A DNA stretch of 64,000 nucleotides. It comes from Acridotheres tristis (Eukaryota; Chordata; Aves; Passeriformes; Sturnidae). Where the stretch lies: contig CM072897.1 in assembly GCA_037013685.1 (NCBI GenBank), positions 16,910,643 to 16,974,642 on the forward strand, given 5' to 3'. Position 1 is the first letter of the stretch. Every line of letters starts with the position of its first letter. Below, in pieces: positions 24,122-36,400 of this stretch. The translations under genes were made by a program, and so were the position numbers. The notes beneath the pieces are model-generated. The model made no database searches. It saw only the letters and a list, made by a program, of their open reading frames with translations, and was not told where the DNA came from.

Positions 24122-27100
24122 AAGGTTACTAAGGTTTTGTTCAATATATTCCTTCAAGAAGATCATAGAAGGAAAAAACATATAAAAGCTAGCAAGTATT
24201 TTTGCTTTTTTCTATATTTTCTAGTGGATGAATTCCTGGGAGATTTTATAAGACCTATGCAATCTGTCCAGAAGCAGTTAAAGTTTAGTTCTGTATGAAC
24301 AGCTCAGAAATGTTCTGTCCTGGCAGCCTTTAGGCAATCTGCTGGAAAAGTGAACCAGTGAACATAAACTCCTAGGATCATGATGCCTGTGCAAATATGA
24401 GGTGCGATTATTAATTGAAGAGAAGGGGCTCTTATTTGAATTTATTGGTGAAAAATGAGGTGCATCCAAAGTGACTCAATTTTTATTCATAACTTTTGAC
24501 AGCTGTGTGTGTTGCTAACTGATAGAAGTCTCTTTATAAGCTATTGTTGCCTTTGCTTAAAAAACATTTGGTGTTCCTGGGAAGATACTTGGGTCAACAG
24601 TATGTAGCTTTTACATTTATATTTTATGTGCCTCCAAAAATATTTTATTTAACACACTAAAGACCATGGATACCTAGTTTGGTAGAAAAATAATCCTTGA
24701 GAATAACACTTGACTTTCAATTCCTTGTTCTATAGTAAGTGTTCTGGCATTTATGTTTATTTTTACATTTCCTTTTGCTATTGTTTCCAAACTTGACTGT
24801 ATGGTGTTGAGAGGAAGTAAAAGAAGTGACAACTTTTCTGACTTTCTCATGTGTGAGTCACTAGATGGTGCCATTTCACTTCTCTGGAATCAGAAACTCT
24901 CTTCCATATTTTTAGTCACAGTTGTTGGCTGTGTTTTTAAAAGAAAACAATTGATCTTCTGATTTCTTTTTTTCAAACTGTTGTGTTCTTTTCTTCTGAG
25001 ACTATGCAATATAGATGTTTGGATTGAATCAAACTAATGTATTAATGAAAAAATGCAAAATTTTAAAGTTCTGATCTTTTAAATTTTCATAAACTTTCAG
25101 TTTTATATTTGTTTATGTGTTTTACAGATGTAACAACAAGGCCAGACTTTACAAAAATGCACATTTTAGATGTAGAATTGAGGGTCTTTAAGTATCTGCA
25201 GCTTATGTGAATTCTGATTCACCTACTGCTTCAGCTGAAGCATAGAGGTTTTCATGCACTGACATCTGCTCTGCATTTCTCCGTGTACTGAGAAGCAACA
25301 AGAGCAGAGTTAACAGTGGCCCATTTATATCTCTTGCTGTTATTTCATCATTTCACACAGAAAATGTATGTCACACAATTCATGTGCAGGCTGCCAGTTA
25401 GGTACAAATGTTGGATATTATTTCCAAGTTTAATCACTAAATTTTCTGTTTAGCAGGTCAAAAATGGAGAGGCTTTCAAAGCCATTTTTGCAAAATGGCT
25501 TGGACAGCTTTTTTGTGAGAATGGCAAAGTAGAACTTTCCATCCACAAGAATGCTTGCTATTAGTAAAATTACATATTTTGAGAGATCCTAATACTGGTT
25601 TTCACTTGCTGGCCATCAGTTTTTTCTCAGTGAGAAATGATGTTATGAAACTGTGGCTGTTTGAAAGTGTTTTACAATTGGACAAGGAGTTATGTTCGCT
25701 ATGGAGCAACTTTCTCAGCCTGAGAAGCAGCAGTGAATACTAAAGTTGTGTAAATCTGTGCAGTCAATGGCTTATGGCTCTGAGTTGGAATGTGGGCAGA
25801 GCCTCTGGAACTTCTACCATAACCAAACAATCTAAAACCACCAAAATTCTGGCTGGTTGTGTGAGCTGCTTGGTTTCCTGAGCCTTCCAAGTCACAGTCC
25901 CTTTGTTACCTCCTACGTATTTTGTGAAGAGCCAAGCTCATCCTAAACATGCACAGTAAAAAAATGGAGATTTCAGCACATCCTGGTGCTGAATCCTTTG
26001 ATTCAGCCTGCATGTTCCTGGCAGTTGGATGCCTCCTCCCCAAGGGTTGCACAGCCCTGTAGGGCCATCCAGAAAATCACTCATGGTTTTTCACCCACTC
26101 TGAAAGATGGACATGCTGGCAGATTTTGTGTGTGTGTTACAAAGTCTCCCTTTGCTTTTGTTGGGCTTGATTAAAGTACAGGGAATTGAAATCTGTCTGT
26201 AAACATTTCCTGCTGGATATATGGCCAAAACTGAAACAAGGTGTCAGATTTTACTTTTTTGTAGTGTTTCTGATTATCTGATATTTTTGAAACGTAGAAC
26301 ATATAAATATTTCCTGCTTTTAAAAGTCTGTGTGGTAGGTTAAGCTCCAATCTACATTTTTTAGTGATGAAGGAAAATATCTTTTAAATAGAAGGAAAAA
26401 AACCAAGAAAAATAAAATAAAGTGAAAGTCTTAATAAGATTTAAATATTCCTTGCAAGCAAATAATAAAAACTGAAGTGTCTTTTTGAATTCTTATGTCC
26501 TACACTGAAAAAACCCCACATCAGAATTAAGTTATAAACTCTTTTCTCAAAATATACTCAATGTCTAAAAACTATTTATAGTTTTCTTTCAGAATTTCTG
26601 AAAATTTGATTACTTGCAAATAATATGAAAGCCTTGCCAGCGGGGCTGGTTGTTCAGAGCTCCTCGATGGCATCTGTGTTGTGAATTCACCAGAAATTCC
26701 ATTTTTGTAAGGTCTGGACAGAAGGCAGGTGAAAAGTGGGGCAGGTCATCGAGCCCCTATGAAATGCACAGAGCTACAACCTGGTGATGTCGTTGTAGTG
26801 TGAAAGTCCAAGGGAATATCCCACCCAGCAGGTGGCCCAGTCTGGGTATCCGGCCACCAGCCATGAGCTAAATGTTTTCTCTCTGTGCTGTTTGCTGTGC
26901 TGCTGGGTCTGCTGATCCTGTGCACTGAAATGGGGACACTCAGCTGCAGCCAACACACGGATTATTACTGCACCCCTACTTTTGTAAAATCTCAGACTTC
27001 TTTAAATTGATGCTTTTCCATTTCTCTCCTGCAGCTCTTTGACATCAGCCATCTCCTCTCATGTGAAGAGCTTTGGATGTTACTTACATTCCTAGTACTT

Positions 27101-28780
27101 GGTTGATCTATCTTTATTTTTTTTAATAGCAGTATTTTTTTGCTTTTTAACTTGGCTTTTGTCAGGCAGCAGTTTGAAATGCACAGTTCAAACCTTCTCA
27201 CGGGTACCACACATCTGGCATCTTAATAGTTCAGTTGTAGCTTTCTCCAATAATAAGACAAATGATTCAACAATACATTTATGTGTTTGATTAAGGGTTA
27301 CAGATATAAAAATGATGACTAGGTCTTAGATAAGAATTGGTGTATTGATCTTGCTATAGAATTAATTAAAATAACATTTTACTTCAACACATTAAGCTTT
27401 GCAATAGCAAAGCTACTCTCTTTTCTTTACTCCATTTTAGATGAAGTCAAGAAGGCTTTTTGTCACCTAAAGCTTCTATATCTAATATTTCAAAATTTAC
27501 TTTTGTTGGGCATTAATTTTTAGGTGTATATATTAAAAGTAATCCTTTGGGATTTGTTTTCATATATTAGAGATGATATGTGAGGAATTTTTTGTGACTC
27601 AGTATTTTCTTGGCAAATTTTGAAACACATTTACTTATCCAAGATGTATTGTACCCTTACACTCTTCATAGTGGAGAAAGTGTGAAAATAAGCTATTTAT
27701 CATTATCCCAGTGCACACTTTTAGCAGACTAGTCTTGTGACTGGTCACCCAGTTCTGACAAAGTTCTACCAAGTTGACTTCCAACTTTGTTATATAAACT
27801 GTGGTAGGGTGTTCTGGACTAAGCTCTCCTTTCTGAACCAGAAAAGAAAATCTGGTAGCTGCTGTTTTGATAACTTCTTCCAGGGAGGAGGAATTCTTGC
27901 ATGAACGAGGAAGTGGAACAGTCAGTAAAGCACCTCTGAGAGGATATTTGTATTTGCTGAGAGGAAGTGAATGCTCTGAGATTACACAGTCACGCTGTGA
28001 GGGTGTTGTCACACACAGGAAATGGAAGGAAATCTTTGCATCCCTTGTGGCATCTTATTCATCCACTTCACTGGCTCAAGTTATTTAGGCTTCATTTCTT
28101 CTATTGGAATCTCAGAAATGGGTCATTCCATTTTGAAAATAAGTGAATTGAGATTTTAAAAATTCAGTTTAATTCATTAGGGTAGCATGTTAGCTGCCTC
28201 TGTCTCTCTGATCAAGCCTGAGTTTTTCCCTGTACATATTGTGCATGTAAGATTGACAAAAGAAATCTGCTGAAAACTATTAAAAAAATGTGATCTTTCA
28301 ATGGGTTTCTTAAATGACAGTGGCTTCAGAGGCCATAAAACATATGAGCTTAGATTCCTTCAGCTTAGGGACCACTGGCAGTGCAAACTGGTAATGCAAT
28401 ATTAAAGAAAAACAGTAATTCCAGCAGCATGGATTTTATAGGAGGCCTCTATGCAATTAGAGAGTGTTATAAGTGAGAGTAGCAGGAATATGATTTGTGT
28501 GAATTCCTCCTCAGTTTGTTCTTTTGTTTAGGAAGCAATTCCAAAGGAGACATTTTCTGTGTAATGTGTAGTATGTTTAATATGATTTTCCTAACAGTAA
28601 GCATGTGGTGCTTGACTGAGGTTTTTATGCTTCTTTTTACAAGTATCAAGGATGTTACATGCAAAAGAGAGTGATTGATGGATGTTTCTAATCAGCTGAG
28701 GTAAAGATTAAAATGCACAATAAAATGTTACTCTTCTAGAAGAAACAAGAGAAAACAAAGAAACAGCAAAAAATGTATTG
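24122..28780. other. Intergenic, no gene seen
   Basis: AT-rich DNA between the CpG-island region and the CA12 3' end. The longest ORF is a 125-codon minus-strand frame (27635-28012) without recognisable motifs. No APH1-like exon was found on either strand. Confidence 0.5.
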
Positions 28781-28802
28781 TGTAATTTTGTCTTTAAACA
28801 TC

Positions 28803-28808
28803 TTTATT
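28803..28808 (-). terminator. CA12: Candidate CA12 poly(A) signal
   Basis: TTTATT on the plus strand, read as AATAAA on the CA12 strand, in AATAAAGATG context with T-rich sequence after it. Confidence 0.45.
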
Positions 28809-29698
28809 CAAAGAGTAAGTTATGTTCCCTGTAGCACACAAATGCTGCTTTTTAAGTAATTTCAAACATTCCAACAGGATGATCTTCATGTACTGTTTAT
28901 GTGGAATAAAATGCTGGCATATGCAGTGTACTCAGTTGTAAGATTGTGCTCCTAAATTTAATTGCAGTTAGTATTAATAAGTTATTTTTCCTTGCACTCC
29001 AAAGCCTGCTTTTGACATCACACAGTTTTCTTGGTGATGGAAGAGGAAGAATCTAAAACACTCTGTGCTGAAACAGCCTGAATCTGCTATCTTGAAGGGA
29101 GAAAACACATATGGTAAGAGTTTATTTCTTTAAAGTCATGGATGTGGTGGTGCTGCAATTGAATATAAAAGGGATCAAAGTATAAAGTTCAGATAGAAAT
29201 TTCCCCAGTAGTGTTTAGCAGCATTCAGACCTGAAGTTATTTTAAGTGTAATTCTGTGGTCTGTCACTTCCTGTGTGCATACTGAAGTACAAGCATTTCA
29301 AATCTGCACTGTAGATGTCAGATTTAAGAGGAATTCTGGATGCATCAGGGGAGGCTGGATACACCCTCTGCTTCCTGAAGTCAGTGACGTTCCTCATTGT
29401 CTGCAGTGCAATCAGGTTTCTGCTTCTCACTTCCAAAAATGCATATTGAAACTCTGAGTATCTAGTTTATGTGGATTGAAAAATAATTTAGCTTTCTTTC
29501 TAGGAATTAGATTACTAAGAGAACAAAATCAGAAAAAAAGTCTACTGTATAATTGCAGCTGTAATATATACTGTAAAATCTATCAGGATTTTGTGGTTAA
29601 ATGACAAGTCTGCTTAAAAGCAGCAGCAACTACATTATCTTCACATCATTCATACACACACTAGAGCTAAGAGCAGGATAAGGAGACAATCTGCTTCT

Positions 29699-30065
29699 CT
29701 AATTCCTGTGACAGTGAGGGGCTGACTTCCCTAACAGATTGGTGAGGCTGTGCAATAGCTGGAAAGTGAGCTGCTCCTCTAGCAGTTGTGTTTTCTCAGC
29801 ACTGAGCTCCTGAGGTTGAACCCCATTAATAATCCATGTGACTTTCATTGCATTTACACTTGTCTTTTCCTCTAATATTACAATTCCATTGGTGAACACA
29901 CTGGCATCATATCCTGTGCTTTTCAAAACTATATCTGCTGAACAACCCAGTTCAAATAGTGATGTCAAATACAGTTTGCCCTTTATCTTGTTTATATTCA
30001 TGCTGCTAAAACCAATACCTTGTTTTAGCGAGGAAGAGTGCTTGTAACTTGATGAGTTTGAATAC
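29699..30065 (-). CDS. Possible alternative terminal exon / unexplained 122-codon ORF
   Basis: On the minus strand, a TTTTCCCACAG acceptor at 30066-30067 opens a frame of 122 codons ending in TAG at 29699-29701. Its phase (one base completing a codon) is exactly what the CA12 transmembrane exon (31148-31232) would need. A CA12 transcript skipping the normal last exon could therefore read into it. The encoded peptide (…KGKLYLTSLFELGCSADIV… and VTWIINGVQPQE) is mixed polar/hydrophobic and looks protein-like, but I recognise no family. ORFs this long are expected by chance in 64 kb, and it probably lies in the CA12 3' UTR. Confidence 0.15.
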
Positions 30066-30374
30066 CTGTGGGAAAACCTGTGCTAAACAAACCATAAAAC
30101 TGGAGTTTAGGATTAACTGTAAAATCAATTAAAACACTCAGACTCAGTAAGCAGCAGACATGAAAAGAATGTGGTGAGGGATTCAGCTCAGGGGGATTCA
30201 CTGATCATATCTCTCTGGAAAACAAGAGAACAAGGACTACAGAAAACTTTTGGCTGGTATGTGTTTTTAAAGCTCTCTTGAAGGTTATCATTAGCCAAGA
30301 ACAAGAGATGTTTCACCAATCCAAAACAAATCAGTGCTATGAATGGAAAGGGGTTTTTGTGACAGAGCAGGGCA

Positions 30375-30459
30375 TCAAATTTTGGAGATGTCTTCTTCCT
30401 CCTTGTACATGCCTGGTTTGTAGATGACTCCTCTGTTGTCTTCACCTCCCTTTTTGCAG
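30375..30459 (-). CDS. CA12: CA12 coding exon 10 (cytoplasmic tail, stop)
   Basis: An 85-bp coding part after a TTTTAG acceptor. It encodes [20 protein letters not shown] and EEDISKI, then TGA at 30377-30375. The KKGxxNxGVIYKP core matches the human CA12 tail; the last residues differ. Confidence 0.94.
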
Positions 30460-33400
30460 CTAAAATAAAATTAATTTATTAAATAATTGTAATGCCAATG
30501 AAGGAAAAGCACTGTTAGTTACTTAAAGTTGTCCATTATGCATGTATGAGATTATTTTCCTCTGTACTTGTGAAAATGTCACAGTAGCTTATTGTTTCAA
30601 ATATTTCAGGAGAACACATTTTGTATGCAAGGTCAATGCTGAATGCAAAGGGAATCAGGCTGTAAGAAAATTTGCCACCTTAGTTTTTTTCCAGGATTTG
30701 GCTTTGCTGGCAAACAGTGGCTTAATGATCTTTTGGCAGTACATATTTCTTCCTCTAAAACGTCGTGACCATTGGGAGAGGCTCTCCTAAAATTCCATTC
30801 TCCTTGTTACACTTACTATTCCAGGGAGAAATTGAAGGATCCAAAAAGCAATTAGGAGCAGCAGTGTTAGCAAAAAGAACAAGAAAAGAACAAATGGCAT
30901 TTGAGAAACAGAAAAACTGGGTAAGTCTGTTATTGACCCAGCCTGATATCACACAGGGGAAATAATGTCTTCAGTAATAAAAACAAATTGTAGTTTGTAG
31001 GAAGAGATCATGTCTTATAAGTGATCAAACCTTACCACTAAAAAAATGTGCAAAGTTTTGGACACTTTGTTTGCAAACACTTTAATGTGTCAGAGGAAAA
31101 ATATGGTTTGAATTTTTTAAATCCGATGTGATAGCCAGACATCTTACCTTTTCTTCTTTAGTAGCCAGAAGGCTACTGCAAGAATGATGAGCACTCCCAG
31201 AATGCAGGCTATCACAACAGAAACCATAAAACCTAGGAAAAGAGGGAGAACATGCATAACTGTTCATATCATTGCCTTGGAGAAGGTGAGTCTCTGGTCT
31301 GCCATAACGTTTGCATTCTGCACCTGCAACCTTTCTACAGCCTGGTCACACCACTCTGTGACTATGAATGGGTAACTTTGCACAGATGTTCCCTGGAATG
31401 TCCCAATCCCACAGCTGGATCCACAGTTCACAGTGCTGTGACATGAGACACATGGTGCTAAAGTCACCATGCCAACGTGGGGGCACTGGCACAGCAGGTC
31501 ATAGCAGGAGTATGATTTTTATGCTATAATAAATTAGAGATCATAAGCAAACCCAAAGAATTAAACCCAGGCAATCAAGGATGTAAAATTGAATGCCTTT
31601 GTTTACTCACAGAACATTGCTTAAAGGCATCAAAGAAGGTCAAAATTAATTCAGGATATGAAGAACTGAGTGATCTCCTGTTTGCATAAAGATTTAATGA
31701 TTATCATAATGCTGTATTTGTTAGTGAGCTTCATGTGCATTTTTGTCAATGGAAGTATTTTTTATACATTCCGGCCTCCACAAAGATCCTGGAGGTGAGC
31801 TCCCTTTCCTTATTTATTTACACATTTTAAAAAATATTTTGCCAAATGATTGTTTCTCTCTAAGCAACATCACAGCTCTTTCAGAGTCAAGCTGGCAGGT
31901 TTCATATACTCCATCTAAATATTTTCTCCTATTAAATCAGCTGTTGATAAAACACAAATGTAAAACATGGAGTTTAACTGCATTTGACCCATTAATTTGA
32001 AGCCCAGCTGAATGGAAGAAGCTTGCAATCCATGGAATTGAAGAAGAACTGTTTTACAAAAGGTAATTTTTGTTATAGTAAAGGTGTGTCAAATGGACAC
32101 AAAAAATATAACACCAAAGAGATAACTGTAGAAAAAGAACTTGTAGTTTGAAGAGGAAAGGGTAGGGAGCACTTCTGTCTGATGAGAGGATCTTCTTAGG
32201 AAATTTAGTTAGATAGTATTTCAGCATGGTACCCTGAACAAAACTAGACAAGAGTTCCTGTTTGGCTCGTGGACAGTGGGTGGTTTGAACATTGTAGCAA
32301 ATCCCAGCTGGGTGCATGTGAAGGTGATTTTATTGGACTAAATATATTATAAACACGTATGAGTTTTGCTGTGTAATCCTTAAAGATTAGAGGCTTTTTG
32401 AAATCTGGTTCTTATAAATAGTGAGCAGGAATTTAGATACTCATTACTGGCATCAAAAATGTGGATGACTGAACACCTCAGTCATTTTCAGTTTTGATCC
32501 AATGCACAGGCCAGCAGTCCCATCTTGTGGTGTCTGTGCTCAGGTGAAGGTGGCAGCTCTCAGGCTTGTCAGTGATCAGGTAGAAAAGCTGCTCTGAAAA
32601 CCTGCTTAGCAGAGGCCTGGGTGTGCACAACAGGATTTCTTTTGCAAATTTCAGTGGTTGCCTGGCCCAATCCTTAACTCTGTGCATGCCTCTCCTTCCT
32701 TTCTTAATAGGTGTGCTGTGTTCCTATTTGAGGTTCAGCTGACTGAACCATCGGGCTGGGCACTTGCAGCAGCCAGGTGTACTTCTTTGGGCTTTGACAG
32801 GAGCCTTTTTTTTCCCATTTTTCGTTTCTTTCCAGTTTTTGCCCTTTAGGTGATGGGCTGCACCTGTGAGGGACCTCTTGTGACTGCAGGAATGTGAGAT
32901 TACAGGGACAATGAATACCCTTTTTGAAATGGGTTGAATATTTTTTTCTATGGTTCACTGATAGAGTCAATGAGCTTTTGTAATTACATGTACTTAGACT
33001 GAATGGGGTTTCTATTAAAGTAGTACTGAGCAATGTCTTTCATAACCATAGAGACTGGTTCTGGGGTGTGAACAGCAGGATGGGCAATAACCCCTACAGT
33101 TTAATTCTGCTAAGTCATGCCAGCTTTAAAGATATATTGAAAATGCTTTTATGGCTGGTGTCGTCTCTGCGTGGGAGCCAAAAATATGGCTTAGCAGAGT
33201 GAGAACCAAATTTTATTATTTGGTTTGGCTCTGGTTCACAGCAACCTTTTTGAGAAAGTCACATCTGGGTCAAATTTTCCTCCATAAATGGAAATAATAA
33301 TGCTTACACTATTTCTGTGAAGTGTTTGGAGATTCCTGGATGAAAAGCAGAGTGTCTGATTTTCAGTTACTGGGATCATTATAACTCTCTACCTTCTGCT

Positions 33401-36400
33401 ATTAAGTACTGAGTGTGATTTATAGAGAGAATATAGTCAGGTGCTGAAAGGTCATCTTAAGAAACAGATGGAAAATTGCATTTCTCATTTCTGACTGACC
33501 ACTCAGACTCATCAGATCAACGGCTCACAGATGTGGTTAGGAATTGACAACATATCCTTGCCAAGCCCACCAGGTGGTGAATTTTGATAGAGGATGAGGG
33601 GAGAAAATGTAAAAGTTGGATTGCTAGGGTTCTGTGGTGAACCTGTTGTAATCACAAGGGAGCTGCTCAGTCTGGACCTTGTGGTACTTCAGGAAATGTT
33701 TCTGCAGTGGTGTAGTTGATTGTGCAGGGACTTAAGACCTGCAGAGGAAGCCTGAGTCTCAGAAATGTGGAAGCTGTATTGCAAATTCTGCTGGTTGAAA
33801 TCATTGCACATAATCTGACTTGAGCAGAGATTTGAAGAGGATTATTAAAATAGGCATTCAGGACCCAACTAGCTCTCTAGTCAGCAGCCAGTGTTTGAGA
33901 CTGGAGGTTGGGGAAGAAAATTTTAACCTCTTTGTGGTCATACAAGAATGCCATGGGGGGCATTCTTCTGGTTGGCCAATCCATAAAAGCAGAAAAAAAG
34001 GCTGACATACACCAATTCTTTCCCTCTTTTACTATTCAGTCATTTTTTCATTTACTCAAAATATTGTTTGTGCAACTAGAATCAATTTGTATATTAATAA
34101 CAGAGATGTTAAGGACTGTTGATAATTTGGTAAATTGTAATCTTCTTAGGTATTATGTTTAGAATCTGGCAACAAGAGAACTTCTAGTGTAATTATCATT
34201 TTAAGAGATCAACCAACTTTTGGTGACAAATCTAAATCATCTCTGATTTCAGATAAATGTTTTGCCCAGGATTTGTTTTGGCTGATCTCTAATTTTCACT
34301 TTTCTCCTTGATAACTTTCTATTAGAAGAGATACATTATGAAAAGGTCTGTCTGCAAGGGGAATGGCAGGAGCTGCTACTGCAGTGGGAACTGTTTCTGT
34401 TGTGTGAAAGTGTTCAAAACAGACAACTCCTGTGATTTCTGTTCTTTCATCTAAACAGCAAAGAAAATGGCAGACAAAGTTGAAATTATGTGCTCACACA
34501 TTTTATTAATTTGAAAGTTTACTGCTTGGCTAATCTTTTTGGTGAAGTCTGCTTTTTCTTTTAGAAATCTTCTACTCTCAATTTCAAATAGTGTGGCTTG
34601 CCCAGATTAATCTGCCTGGAGTCTACATGCCAGCTTCACAGATCCTTAAGAGTATTTGTTTGCATGGCACCAAAGAAGTTGGAACAATACATTTTGCACA
34701 AACAGTGTACTCAAAGGCCTTTCTGTGGGGTACAGCTCAGCTTCTACCACAGATGTAGACTTTTGTGCAAAGCCCCTCACCAAACCTGTGTTGGTGTTGT
34801 TTAGCACTGCAGAGTTAAGCTTTTGAATCAATTCTTCCTTGTAAAATCGTGTTGTTTGTTTGCTTTTTTTAAAATTTGTAACATTGAATCATACAATCCA
34901 GTGTTATGAATTTTATTTATTTGACAAGTTTGAATTCCTCAAACCTCTTCTGATTTGGGGATGCTGTTCCCCAAAAAGTTGTGACTCCCTTTAAATGTGT
35001 GGTCTGCATAAGATCAATCCTGACCTTGCTGAGAATCAGCAAATGTCATTGGTGAGACAAGGCCATCTTTAAGCACTTACACTGGGTGAAACAGCTCATC
35101 TGTGGAGCTGTTTAATATTTAGAGTGACAGCAAATACTTCTGCCAGGCATGACAAGGCTAATTGTGCCTTCCTTCTTTTATCTCCTTGCCTCTCATCAGA
35201 AGGGTTGCAGGGCTTGCTTGATACCCACTGTGGTAAAAAAATTCCTACCTACCTGGGAATACCTTATGCTTGTAAAGTTTCCCATGCACTACTCCAGTAT
35301 GAGAAGAAAAGGCAACAAAGTGAACTACAAGGAAAGGAGATGGCTTTGTTTTTGTAGGGGTACAGTGCAGCAGGACTGCCATTCCAGTGCTTCACATGTA
35401 CATCAATCACTGTGCACTGTTTCTTTGCACAGAAGCATTCATACAACTCACCTTCATGGAAGGAGATAAAAACCAGTCTTTCATGGAATTCCTGAACGTT
35501 TCTGAAGTTATCAACCATTTCCAGGGGTTCTGGGTCATCACTCTCTGTGCAGTACATGGCTGTTTCCAGTGCCAGTAACTAGAAAGGGAAGCACCTGTTC
35601 AGTTCCCAGAATACAGAGAAAGCAATGCCAGTGTGTGATCGCTGGGAGTGTTTGAAAAAAAAAAGGTGTGGTCAAAGGGAAGGGGATACATTAAGTAATA
35701 ATTAAGTCTCATGTGGCCTGTGAACCCAAATACAGAACAATATGTAAGCAATGTGACATCTCCGAGTCCATACTTGTATTTTGTTTACATCCTGATAAAA
35801 CTACTGCTTACTATCAGATTATCTGCCAGGAAAACATGGTAGACTTTTCCAGCATGCTCTCCCTGGCACAGTCTAACTCCTAAGAAGTATTAAAGGCTAA
35901 TTTTTGAAATAACTCTTTATTTTTTTAGAGACATGATCTGGTAGAATGGACAAAGGCAAGAATGTATTTTCAAAATGAGGAGCTTGCAGTAATTTGATCC
36001 AAAATTTTGATAATAATATTTTCCACCCTGTCTATAATTAGGTGAATCAGAAGATAGTGATTGTGAGTTTATAGTCTGGGTAAGCAGCCACCCAAGAGCA
36101 AAAGAGGTTAATTAGACGAGCACAAAAAATGTAAGTTGGGAGAAAAGTTAGGGAATTCAAGATGGATAAATAACAGAACACAAGCTTTTTAGAAACTTTG
36201 TAATCTACCCAAGTCCATCAGGATCAAAGTAGCACTGAAATACTTCGTGAATAATATTCAGACATGGAGCCTGAACAATAATGTGCAGGTACCTCATGGA
36301 AAGACATAGAGCAGGGTGTAAGTACATAATGAAAGTCAAAATTAATCTCACTTGACTGGGATTTTTTCAAGATGATACTGTACCAATTGCTGTGCAGCTG

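Larger units (their letters stand above)
28785..30374 (-). other. CA12: CA12 3' UTR (end approximate)
   Basis: Reading the minus strand beyond the CA12 stop at 30375, the candidate poly(A) signals are AATAAA at about 29118-29125 and at 28808-28803. The latter gives a UTR of about 1.6 kb. An open frame of 122 codons lies inside this interval (29699-30065) and is listed separately as a possible alternative terminal exon. Confidence 0.5.

Noticed and set aside
27635..28012. 125-codon minus-strand ORF
   Set aside because: No motif, no plausible splice context, and within chance expectation.
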